Shown one piece after another: positions 10,455-18,787 of a DNA stretch of 64,000 nucleotides. A program made the translations under genes and the position numbers. The notes under the pieces are model-generated. The model saw nothing but the letters and a program-made list of their open reading frames with translations. It ran no database searches and was not told where the DNA came from. Position 1 is the stretch's first letter; every line of letters begins with the position of its first letter. This stretch comes from Alisma plantago-aquatica. Taxonomy: Eukaryota > Streptophyta > Magnoliopsida > Alismatales > Alismataceae. Location of the stretch: contig OY856411.1 in assembly GCA_963693085.1 (NCBI GenBank), positions 65,220,001-65,284,000 of the forward strand. Direction: 5' to 3'.

Positions 10455-12776
10455 GTGCTTTGCATGGTGCACACATGTAGTCGAGACTACGTGAGTCGCA
10501 CACCTGAGGTTCCATCTGCGGGACCAGAGGATGAGGACTACTACGAGGAGGAACACCACAGTGATATACATTCTGAATCTGAGCCAGAACAAGAAGAAGT
10601 AATGGCTGAAGCACAGACAATATGGGAGAAGATCAAGGCGTCTTCTTCCTCGGCATCAAAGGGGCCCATAAAGAAGCAGGCGATCAACATACCGACATAC
10701 AAGATCGATCCGGCACTGATTAACTTGGTCAAATCTAACGCATTTCACGGGATGAAAAATGAAGATCCAGTGGCACACATTAGTCAGTTTGTTGAAAATT
10801 GCGATATGGTGAAGATCGACAGGTTCCCGCAAGATGCGTTGTATCTCAAGTTGTTCCCAAGTTCCTTGGCTGGAGTAGCAAGAGAGTGGATTCATAACCT
10901 CGACGACGAGTTTGTTGAATCATGGGATCACATGGTGGAGGTTTTCTTCGAGAGGTTCTTCCCTCCTGAGAAGACCAATGATATGATCCGGAAGATCCAC
11001 AATTTCACCCAACAGGCGGGTGAAACTTATTCTGAGACTTGGGAGCGATTCCAGGTCATGTTGAGGAGATGTCCACACCATGGACTAGACAAGGAAACCC
11101 AAGTGAAGATCTTCTACTTTGCTCTCTCCGAGCATGATAGAAGTAACCTGGACTCGGCTGGATCTGGATTTTTTCTGAATAACACCGATACCAGATGTTG
11201 GGAGATACTGAAAAACATGGCTAGGAAGCAGTCATGGGGTGACAGAGGTGCCGTGGAACATGTCAAGGCTGCTGGTGAATCCAGAATAGTGAGGGAGCTG
11301 AATGCCAAGTTAGATCTTCTAACCAAGAAGGTGCTAACTAAGGAGGATGCATCTGATGATGGGGAGGCCCAAGTGAAGTTCATGCAACAACAGGGCTATA
11401 GAAACAATGACTATGCATGGAGAAAGGATAAGAAGTTTTCATGGAAGGATCCGGATGCCAAATCACAGCAAAAAGCCGAGGACAAAAACACTGAATTGCT
11501 AAGTCAAATGGTACAGCAAAACCAAGAGATGATGGCCATGTTTGGAAAACAATTGCAATCTCAAGGTGACATTCTAACCAAATTTGGGCAGACGCTGCAA
11601 AGCCATGGAGCACAGATGCGGGCATTAGAGACCACCGTGGTACAGATTTCAAATGAAGTGGCGGCCATCAAGCACGCCAATCAACAGAAACCAGCGGAGA
11701 ATGCGAACGTGGCTCAAGCACATCATCAGGTTAAGTACATGTCGGTGGTAAGAAATGAGGAATCTCAGGTGCAAGAAGTTGTAGAAGAAAGAAAAATGAC
11801 TTTCAATGTGAATGCAACACCGGCGATACCATATCCACGCACGTACTATAGATTGCCGGGCGGAAACCATTTCTTCCGGAAATCAGAGAGAGTTGTGAGT
11901 ATGGTATCTCCATCTAGGCAAGATGAGCAGGTGCAGGTTGTTTGTGCACATGTGGAGACATCTGAGGCGAGAGAGGAACCACAACAAGCTGCTACTATTG
12001 ATGATGTCTCACCAAAGCCCATGTCGGAGGGAGTGCTTGAAGCAAGCTTAGGGGAGGTACCCCCGAAAAGCCCTTATGTGCCACCTCACAGGCGCGCTGA
12101 TGCAGCTGATGTTTCAGATCCGGTAAATTCTAAGTCAAAGAAAGAGCATCGTCACTTTAAAAAATTCCTGGAGATATTCCGAAAACTCCACATCAATATT
12201 CCATTAGTGGAGATGATCGAAAAAGTACCCGCCTATGGGAGGTTCATCAAGGAAATCATTAATAAGAAGAGGCGGATAAAAGATGATGAAATTTATTGGA
12301 TGAATGAGACGGTGAGCTCTATGATTCACGAGAATTCACCAAAGAAGAGAAAAGACCCAGGAGGTTTTTACATTCCGTGTTCAATAGATGGTCAACATTT
12401 CCCTAAAGCGCAATGTGATTCCGGCGCTAGTATAAATCTCATGCCTTTGGCTACATTTCAAAAGCTGGGGTTAAAAGAGATAAAGAAGTTGGCTGCAACA
12501 ATTGAATTGGCAGATGGGTCTACCGTGAGACCCTATGGAGTATGTGAAGATGTCCTCATCAAAGTGGATAGATTCATATTTCCTGTGGACTTTGTCGTCA
12601 TGGATATGACACCACTCCAAAGTTGTGAAATTCTCCTTGGAAGACCGTTTCAAGCAACGGCAGACGTTGTGACTGCTTTAGGGAGAGGTACTTTGTCATT
12701 GGGTATTGGAGGAGATCGAGTCGAATTCAAATCACCGAATGATCCTCTAAGCCCAGTTCCCAAGGTGAAAAGATGA
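10455..12776 (+). CDS. gag-pro: Gag-protease polyprotein of Athila-like element
   Basis: This ORF of 773 codons is uninterrupted. Residues about 90-260 form a Retrotrans_gag-type capsid region (LKLFPSSLAGVAREW, then FFERFFPPEKT and ETYSETWERF). The middle is charged and glutamine-rich, with likely coiled coil (about 340-410). The C-terminal third contains a retropepsin-like domain with the catalytic motif CDSGASINLM (Asp655) and a downstream EILLGRPF block. No CCHC zinc knuckle is visible. A second Met four codons in (MVHT) resembles the start of the second ORF and may be the real start. It would build the particle and process Gag. The ORF stops before any reverse transcriptase, whereas autonomous relatives continue into pol. 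I am sure of the Gag and protease identity, less sure of the exact start. Confidence 0.9.
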   Translation: MLCMVHTCSRDYVSRTPEVPSAGPEDEDYYEEEHHSDIHSESEPEQEEVMAEAQTIWEKIKASSSSASKGPIKKQAINIPTYKIDPALINLVKSNAFHGMKNEDPVAHISQFVENCDMVKIDRFPQDALYLKLFPSSLAGVAREWIHNLDDEFVESWDHMVEVFFERFFPPEKTNDMIRKIHNFTQQAGETYSETWERFQVMLRRCPHHGLDKETQVKIFYFALSEHDRSNLDSAGSGFFLNNTDTRCWEILKNMARKQSWGDRGAVEHVKAAGESRIVRELNAKLDLLTKKVLTKEDASDDGEAQVKFMQQQGYRNNDYAWRKDKKFSWKDPDAKSQQKAEDKNTELLSQMVQQNQEMMAMFGKQLQSQGDILTKFGQTLQSHGAQMRALETTVVQISNEVAAIKHANQQKPAENANVAQAHHQVKYMSVVRNEESQVQEVVEERKMTFNVNATPAIPYPRTYYRLPGGNHFFRKSERVVSMVSPSRQDEQVQVVCAHVETSEAREEPQQAATIDDVSPKPMSEGVLEASLGEVPPKSPYVPPHRRADAADVSDPVNSKSKKEHRHFKKFLEIFRKLHINIPLVEMIEKVPAYGRFIKEIINKKRRIKDDEIYWMNETVSSMIHENSPKKRKDPGGFYIPCSIDGQHFPKAQCDSGASINLMPLATFQKLGLKEIKKLAATIELADGSTVRPYGVCEDVLIKVDRFIFPVDFVVMDMTPLQSCEILLGRPFQATADVVTALGRGTLSLGIGGDRVEFKSPNDPLSPVPKVKR

Positions 12777-12819
12777 TGACTGTCATACGTCTAGCCTAAG
12801 ACGCTAAACAAGGGCGCTT

Positions 12820-12837
12820 GTTGGGAGGCAACCCAAC
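12820..12837 (+). other. Perfect hairpin after gag-pro stop
   Basis: GTTGGG-AGGCAA-CCCAAC forms a 6-bp stem with a 6-nt loop, 43 bases after the ORF stop. A 'gggaggcaaccc' hairpin after the coding region recurs in plant Athila/Tat elements in my experience. A role in RNA structure or packaging is speculation. Confidence 0.6.
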
Positions 12838-12950
12838 CATTGGTACATTAGGATAGTTTAATGTTAGGTGTAGTTTGCTTTTATTTTGTTTACTTTTTAG
12901 TTTTAAAATGATACCTTGATCCGTTTGTTAAATGTGCAGGAACAGGCAGG

Positions 12951-13495
12951 GTCGATACCATCGACACATCAGTCGATGGTATCGACATGGGTTCAGGTTG
13001 ACACCAGCAGAAATCGCACTGCGTCGATACCATCGACGGACCTGTTGATGGCATCGACATGGTCACAGGCAGGTCGCAATAAAAGTGTCGATGGTATCGA
13101 CATCCCAGTCGATACCATCGAGATCTCTGGAGATATTCAGATGAATTTTGCTCAGTCAACTCGATACCATCGACGGCCTCGTCGATGGTATCGACATCAT
13201 CACAGGTTGAATGCAATAAACGGAGGTGTCGCAATAAAAGAAAGTTGATACCATCGACACCTGTCGATGGCATCGACGGACATGTCACCGATCCGCATGA
13301 AGACATCGACGACGATCGCAACAGCCACGTCAGCGATCCGGGTGCTGCGTCGATACCATCGACTTCTGTCGATGGTATCGACCCGTTAGCGATCCGGGTT
13401 TCTCGATCCAGCAAACGTCAGCCGTCGATACCAGCGACAGATGCGGCTACCCACGAGATGTGTCGATACCATCGACCCGCATCGATGGTATCTAC
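12951..13495. repeat. Internal hairpin-motif array (pol position)
   Basis: About 15 copies of the LTR 15-mer occur here, forming seven inverted pairs plus one single copy with a T-to-G change (GTCGATACCAGCGAC). Spacers within pairs are 6, 6, 6, 6, 4, 4 and 4 nt, in that order. The array occupies the space between gag-pro and the second ORF, where pol lies in autonomous elements. Overlapping short open frames on both strands are repeat by-products. Confidence 0.95.
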
Positions 13496-13520
13496 GGGTC
13501 AACAGGGGCGCCGATCAAGT

Positions 13521-13530
13521 CTATTTAAGG
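13521..13530 (+). promoter_or_regulatory. TATA-like box upstream of second ORF
   Basis: CTATTTAAGG lies directly after the hairpin array and about 180 bases before the second ORF's ATG, within an otherwise GC-rich stretch. It could support a separate internal transcript for that ORF. This is based on sequence and position only. Confidence 0.3.
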
Positions 13531-13709
13531 GGACTTGCAACGTCATATGACATCACACCCTCAGAGCAAGTATCTCCCATTGCGCCGAGCACTCCCCCGA
13601 GCCCTCTACACCTGCGAGAAGCGTCATCGAGCGAAGATCTTCACCGAGCGGAGAATTTCTCTCCATCTTCACCGAGCTCTTTTCTCCCAATCTCATTCTT
13701 CTCGCAATC

Positions 13710-15170
13710 ATGGTGCATACGGGCGGAGCATCTTCATCAAGCGCGCACCCCATGGAGATCGAGGAGTTTGTTCCTCCTCCAACCGCTTCCATCTCTCGTC
13801 CACGCCTCATTCATGCCAACATGGATGTAAGGAAGGTATACGAGGAGATAATGAAGCGGAAGTTCAAGGCAACCCGGTATGTGGACCGGGGAATGATCAG
13901 GGAGCTGGGATTCGAGGCCAACTTGGCCTATGTGTTGGCCGGGCAAGCGCGGCACACCAATCACTTCTATGAGATGGACTGTCATGCGGATGGGCAGCCG
14001 TTTTTCGGCGAATGGCCCACATACAAGGAACTGGTGGCCGAGTTCATGGCGTCTCTTGATATCTGCGTCGTACCAAATGACGTGGTACCATCGGACCAGA
14101 CGTGGATCCAGGGAAGGGTGTCCTTCCGACTCTTCAACAACAATTACAACATCACGTTGAAGCAGTTCAACGACATCTTCAACTGGAACCACAGCCGCCA
14201 CGATCACCGACGCCCCGACGCCCGCACCGAATACGACAAAATCTTCGCCGAGCTAGTTACAGTGCCGGCAGGGAAGATCGTGAGCTACCACAATGCCGCA
14301 GTAGCGGATTTTGAGCACCCGTTCGTCCGGGTCTTGCATAGGATGCTGAGCTTGACGTTCTTCGCTCGGAGCGATCTTGCTTTGAGCAAGTTTCAGGAGA
14401 GTGACCTGTTCTTTCTCTATGCACTCCTGAAACGTCAAGAGTGCAACTGGGGAGCATTCTGGTTACAGCGCGTCATGGCGGTGAAGCGGAGCACAAGGAA
14501 GGCTCCAATACACTTTGGTGGTCTTGTCACCAAGTTGGCACTTTACTTGGGGCTGAACTTTCAGTCCATGACTCTGATTTCTACGCGGAGTAGGGTGAAC
14601 GTGCAACACTTGCACCGTTCAAACCTCATTCTTATCCGGGACGGGTTGGCGTACGCTCATTGCCACGTCAACCAAGCTTACCAGGAGGCATCCCTGCCGG
14701 ACGACGTCTTCCACATCGAGGGCAAGCAGCATTTCCGATGGCCCATCATAGCCATCGAGTCCTCCGAAGAAGAAGGCGGAGGTGAAGACCAAGAAGGCGA
14801 GGCCGAGGAGGACGAGGAGGCTTTCACACCTCTTCGAGCATGCGTGGCACCACGGAAGCGTCCTAGGATGCACCCGGGTGCATCTTCATCATCTCAGCCC
14901 CCGCCGCCATCACCACAGCAAGAGCAGACAGCTGCGGATCCCTACTCCATGCAAGGGATGTACACCATGCTGCAGGACATACAGCAGACTCAGCTGCAGC
15001 ACATGGGTATGTATACCGGTATTCATGACACTACGAGCCGGATACTTGACAACCAACGGGCTATGTTCAAGAACGAGCGGCTCATCCTCGCCAACCAAGA
15101 ACAAATGCACACCCGGTTGCCGTGGATAGAGACGCAGCAGGATCCCTTCTTCGACCACTACTGGAGTTGA
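13710..15170 (+). CDS. Athila-type second ORF (ATHILA ORF-1/plant transposon-protein-like)
   Basis: This ORF has 486 codons. Residues about 40-330 resemble the protein annotated in plant Athila elements as 'ATHILA ORF-1' or 'putative plant transposon protein': YEEIMKRKFKATRYVDR, FRLFNNNYNITLKQFNDIFNW, and a tryptophan-rich NWGAFWLQRVM segment. An acidic tract (EEEGGGEDQEGEAEEDEE, about 350-370) is followed by a proline/glutamine-rich tail. No signal peptide or clear membrane segment is visible, so an envelope-like role is not supported. The start ATGGTGCATAC resembles the MVHT codons near the gag start. The ORF ends at TGA (15168), but the frame stays open and proline-rich to 15293, suggesting a lost C-terminus. 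The molecular function of this family is unknown to me. Confidence 0.75.
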   Translation: MVHTGGASSSSAHPMEIEEFVPPPTASISRPRLIHANMDVRKVYEEIMKRKFKATRYVDRGMIRELGFEANLAYVLAGQARHTNHFYEMDCHADGQPFFGEWPTYKELVAEFMASLDICVVPNDVVPSDQTWIQGRVSFRLFNNNYNITLKQFNDIFNWNHSRHDHRRPDARTEYDKIFAELVTVPAGKIVSYHNAAVADFEHPFVRVLHRMLSLTFFARSDLALSKFQESDLFFLYALLKRQECNWGAFWLQRVMAVKRSTRKAPIHFGGLVTKLALYLGLNFQSMTLISTRSRVNVQHLHRSNLILIRDGLAYAHCHVNQAYQEASLPDDVFHIEGKQHFRWPIIAIESSEEEGGGEDQEGEAEEDEEAFTPLRACVAPRKRPRMHPGASSSSQPPPPSPQQEQTAADPYSMQGMYTMLQDIQQTQLQHMGMYTGIHDTTSRILDNQRAMFKNERLILANQEQMHTRLPWIETQQDPFFDHYWS

Positions 15171-15293
15171 GACTACTTTGGAGGTTATCCACAGCCTCCA
15201 CCGAGGACCCAATATGATCCAAGCTTCCAGGGGGAGTACCCGTCTTGGGATCCTACGGCACCACAATACCCACCACCGCCTCCGCAAGATTGA
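15171..15293 (+). pseudogene. Read-through extension of second ORF
   Basis: In frame after the TGA at 15168-15170, forty further codons encode a proline/tyrosine-rich peptide (GGYPQPPP, then PQYPPPPPQ) before the next TGA (15291-15293). Its composition continues that of the preceding tail. The first stop therefore looks like a recent nonsense mutation, or a site of occasional read-through. Confidence 0.55.
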
Positions 15294-15352
15294 TCAGGGT
15301 ATCACTGTTCCACCCTTAAGTTGGTTTTTGACTATGAGGCCATAGTCGGATT

Positions 15353-15367
15353 CAAGCTTAGGGGGGT
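15353..15367 (+). other. Internal polypurine-tract-like copy
   Basis: CAAGCTTAGGGGGGT closely matches the 3' polypurine tract (AAGCTTAGGGG) but lies about 1.48 kb upstream of it. It could act as a second plus-strand primer, as central polypurine tracts do in some retroelements. Confidence 0.6.
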
Positions 15368-16835
15368 GGCTGGAACAGCTCTATCTTTTATCTTTTCTTT
15401 AGTTGTTTTTAGTTTCTGCTTTGTTATTCATTTTTGCAATTTTAAATTTTTATTTAGGATCCACATCTATCTAGTGTAATCGTGGATGTCTTAAAAATTG
15501 TCATCTTGCTATTTTCATGGGGAAATTAAGGGAATTTAAAATTTTTTCTGTGTCTTTTGGATAGCTTTACTTGGTTGTCCTTGGGGAACTTGTTCTATGA
15601 AAATGATTGATTATGTCAACTTTGAAGCAATATGTCATACTCACACCCCCATTGACTCATGAAAAGTGGATAGTAACGGTTGTTTGAGCCTAACCTAATC
15701 AAATGGTAATGAGACCTTAATCAGATGTAAGAGAAAGAACCCTTTAAACTACTACACATGTCAGTAAGGAGGGACACATAATTTTCTTCTAAGGTTCAGT
15801 CACTTAATCTTGTGATCATTCCACCCCATTTTCTATAATCCACCCAAGAATTGGAAGTAAAGTGCAGTTTCAATTTCTTTTGTGTGCATAGCATGTAGAT
15901 AGAATTTGCATTGTTATTTTCATACTTTTGCATAAAACGAGAAAAAAAATGTATAGTGATTCATGCACATTACCTTTAGGTGCATGTCATGTAGTTGCAC
16001 TCATACTTTCATGATTTTCATGCATAAGTACACCATGTATCTCAGTTGACCTGAAAAGTGATCTAAATTGTTCCATACCCTCGCATTAGTACAAAGATTT
16101 CCAATCATGAAGAAAATAGCCTAACACATGTATCTCTAAGCAATTATGGATATGTGGGCTAAGAGGAAAAGAAACAAATCTGAAAGAAAAAAAATTTTGA
16201 AAAAAAAAGAAGAGAATTTAGAAGGAAATGGAATAAGAGGGAGAAAGGAATGATATCACTTGTATAACAGGGGAATTGAGTACATGATGTGGCTTGAGTA
16301 GATTTCTATCTCATTTTGAGGTAGAAGGTTAGTGCATGCATCATTCCACCCACTTTTAGGCATTAGGGCATTCTTAATGTGCATTTGCATCATTTAGGGC
16401 ATTTTGTTATATGCATACTGAAACTGTGTAGTACTTCCATATTCTCCCATGAACCACCCATTCCATCCACCCGTTGCTCGAATTGGTAGGTCACCGTGAT
16501 TTTCTCCTCACTCATGATTATAAGGAGGACTGCTTCCATGTAGATGGTAGTTAGAGCGAGCAACGTAGTTTAGGCGATCACAAGATGCACCATGGCTGAA
16601 TCGGCGAACTTTATTATGTTAACTGCCTTATGTGATAGTGTTCATCGGTTTGAAGGATAATTTCTTTTATTGATGATTATTGTCGCCTATAGGGTAATTA
16701 CTGTTCTGTGATTAGGGTAGGCCGGTTTGAGAACGTCCAGTGGAAGTCATTTGTGATGTGGGTTGGTATTTTGATTGTTAGTTGACATTCGCAATTCTAT
16801 TCTAAGGATTAGTTACTCGAGGGCGAGCAATGTTT
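15368..16835 (+). other. Long 3' non-coding region of Athila-like element
   Basis: About 1.5 kb of AT-rich DNA without a meaningful frame on either strand lies between the internal and the 3' polypurine tracts. There is a purine-only stretch at about 16180-16250. Long non-coding 3' regions are usual in Athila/Tat elements. I see no gene or strong motif. Confidence 0.6.
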
Positions 16836-16850
16836 AAGCTTAGGGGAGTT
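16836..16850 (+). other. 3' polypurine tract
   Basis: AAGCTTAGGGGAGTT abuts the 3' LTR start TGATGCG. This is the plus-strand primer position. Confidence 0.85.
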
Positions 16851-18782
16851 TGATGCGATGATTTTGAGTCGCATTTATAGACCGATTTCATATGTGTTTT
16901 GTGCCTTAATTACTCATTTTCATGGATATTATTGCATAATTCACTTTATTTGGTCTTTGCCATCATTTTATATCAAATCCCCTTTGTTTCACTATTTTAA
17001 GCATTATTGATCATCTTATCATAAATCGTGTGGATTTACTTGGTCTTGTTGTGCAATTTTAGGAAGAACAAGTATCTGCTTCCGTCGATACCATCGACGG
17101 ATGTCGATATCCTTTCTTTTATTCTGAGCGCCTGTCATGATCTCGATACCATCGACTTGGGTGTCGATGGTATCGACTCCTTTAGCGTCGGTTGTTGTCG
17201 TTTAGCGACGCTGTAGCTCTCCTTGAGTCGATGGCATCGACTTGCGTCGATGGTATCGACTTCATCCTCGCCAGCAGCCTGGAGACATCTCGATGCCATC
17301 GACATGGGTGTCGATGGTATCGACTCTGTATTGCTCTTCTCGGCTGACAGCCTGTGGCTTGGTCGATGGTATCGACATCGGTCGATACCATCGACGGATG
17401 TCGATACCATCGACCGATGTCGATACCATCGACCAAGCCACAGGCTGTCAGCCGAGAAGAGCAATACAGAGTCGATACCATCGACACCCATGTCGATGGC
17501 ATCGAGATGTCTCCAGGCTGCTGGCGAGGATGAAGTCGATACCATCGACGCAAGTCGATGCCATCGACTCAAGGAGAGCTACAGCGTCGCTAAACGACAA
17601 CAACCGACGCTAAAGGAGTCGATACCATCGACACCCAAGTCGATGGTATCGAGATCATGACAGGCGCTCAGAATAAAAGAAAGGAAAGCTGCCGCTAATC
17701 CGCTGTGTCGATACCATCGACTCGCGTCGATGGTATCGACGCCGGCAGATATGCGTTGGATTTATTTTGATTTCGATCGGACGGCTGTTGTTATTTGACG
17801 ACCTAATTAGGGACTTATACCTAATGACGGCCGCCCAGACGTGATCATAATCTCATTTTGGATTGCACGAGTGCCGAGGAGGAGAGAAAGGAGAACGGAG
17901 GCCGAGAAGCTCATTCCGGGTGATTCGGACGCTGCCGAAGACAATTTCCACCACCGACAGGCGGGGAAAGCTTGTGTTCTACGCCAAGGATCCACCGGTT
18001 CTTCTCCGTTCAGGGGTTTTCCCATTTATTTCACGTTTTTCTTATGAATTCCCCAATTTCTACCATGTATTCGTGTAAGATGAACATGAGAGGCTAAAAC
18101 CCTCAATCTTTAGGACCGGGAGTAGCCCGAGGATACATTGTATGATGATTTTATATTGATAATTCATATTTTTCTCTCATATCCGTGGTATAAATTCGTT
18201 TTCTCTATTGCTATTGTTATGTTTGATCACCATAATAATAAATTAATGCCCTTAATCACTTCGACAGAAGGATTAACGGTTGAAAAGAGACGAATTCTAC
18301 ATTAATTAATAAAACCCTTGACAAAGGAGTTGTAAAATTAATGGTGGGAACTGAGGGACCGATCTTAATGCGCTTAGTTTAGGGGAATGATTACTATGAC
18401 GATGGAATCAACCTAAATCTAAGTAGTGGATTACACCACGACAGTGGGTAATTCTCATTTCAGGCCACTACCCGGATAGAGAGAGAAGTGTGAGGAATTA
18501 TATGAAATCTAATACAATGTTGACCCGCGGTGAAACCGCCATCCTAAAGATATCCTTTTAATTGATTAAATTAACCTTTAATCGATTGTTTTCTTTGTTT
18601 GATTTTTATTTTCTTTTAATTTGAACAACAAAACCTTACTTTGTTAATCGGTCTAGCTGATTGCGATTAGTTAGTAGAAGTCTCCAATAATTCACGTATC
18701 CCTGAGTTCGACTCGGGCCTCACAAGGCCTATATTACTCGACGTGTATACTTGCGTTTAAGCGCGTAGTAAAATACACATCA
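16851..18782 (+). repeat. 3' LTR of Athila-like element (1932 bp)
   Basis: It is identical in layout to the 5' LTR but 316 bp longer. The extra length is an inverted copy of the hairpin-array region inserted at about 17110. It ends ACACATCA and is followed by the GAAAG duplication. Because both LTRs are copied from one template at integration, the size difference must have arisen afterwards, or by exchange with another copy. Confidence 0.95.
17110..17685. repeat. Perfect 271-bp inverted repeat in 3' LTR
   Basis: Arms 17110-17380 and 17415-17685 are perfect reverse complements by my base-by-base comparison, around a 34-bp centre (17381-17414) that is itself partly palindromic. The right arm is the normal LTR sequence and the left arm is the extra inverted copy. 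As a result the same 145-codon frame appears on both strands. A transcript would fold into a hairpin stem of about 270 bp. Confidence 0.95.
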
Positions 18783-18787
18783 GAAAG
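18783..18787. repeat. Target-site duplication GAAAG (right)
   Basis: GAAAG directly follows the 3' LTR end (ACACATCA) and matches 8653-8657. Confidence 0.95.

Larger units (their letters stand above)
8658..18782 (+). mobile_element. Non-autonomous Athila-like Ty3/gypsy element
   Basis: This is a complete LTR retrotransposon of about 10.1 kb. It has LTRs at 8658-10273 and 16851-18782 (TGATGCG...TCA), an Athila/Tat-type primer site, two ORFs, a 3' polypurine tract and a GAAAG target duplication. ORF1 encodes Gag plus a retropepsin-like domain, and ORF2 encodes an Athila-type protein. Nothing resembling reverse transcriptase, RNase H or integrase lies between or after them: the interval 12777-13709 holds a hairpin-motif array instead. 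It therefore needs enzymes from a relative. By eye the LTRs differ at about 14 positions outside one large rearrangement, so insertion is recent. It is nested in element B. Confidence 0.9.

Noticed and set aside
12951..13495. CRISPR-like array of a short palindromic repeat
   Set aside because: Repeats alternate in orientation with 4-6 nt within pairs and irregular distances between pairs. There are no uniform spacers or cas genes, and the DNA is eukaryotic retrotransposon.
13710..15293. Second ORF as a retroviral envelope gene
   Set aside because: Its position after gag recalls envelope-like ORFs of some Athila elements, but there is no signal peptide, transmembrane segment or fusion-type hydrophobic stretch.
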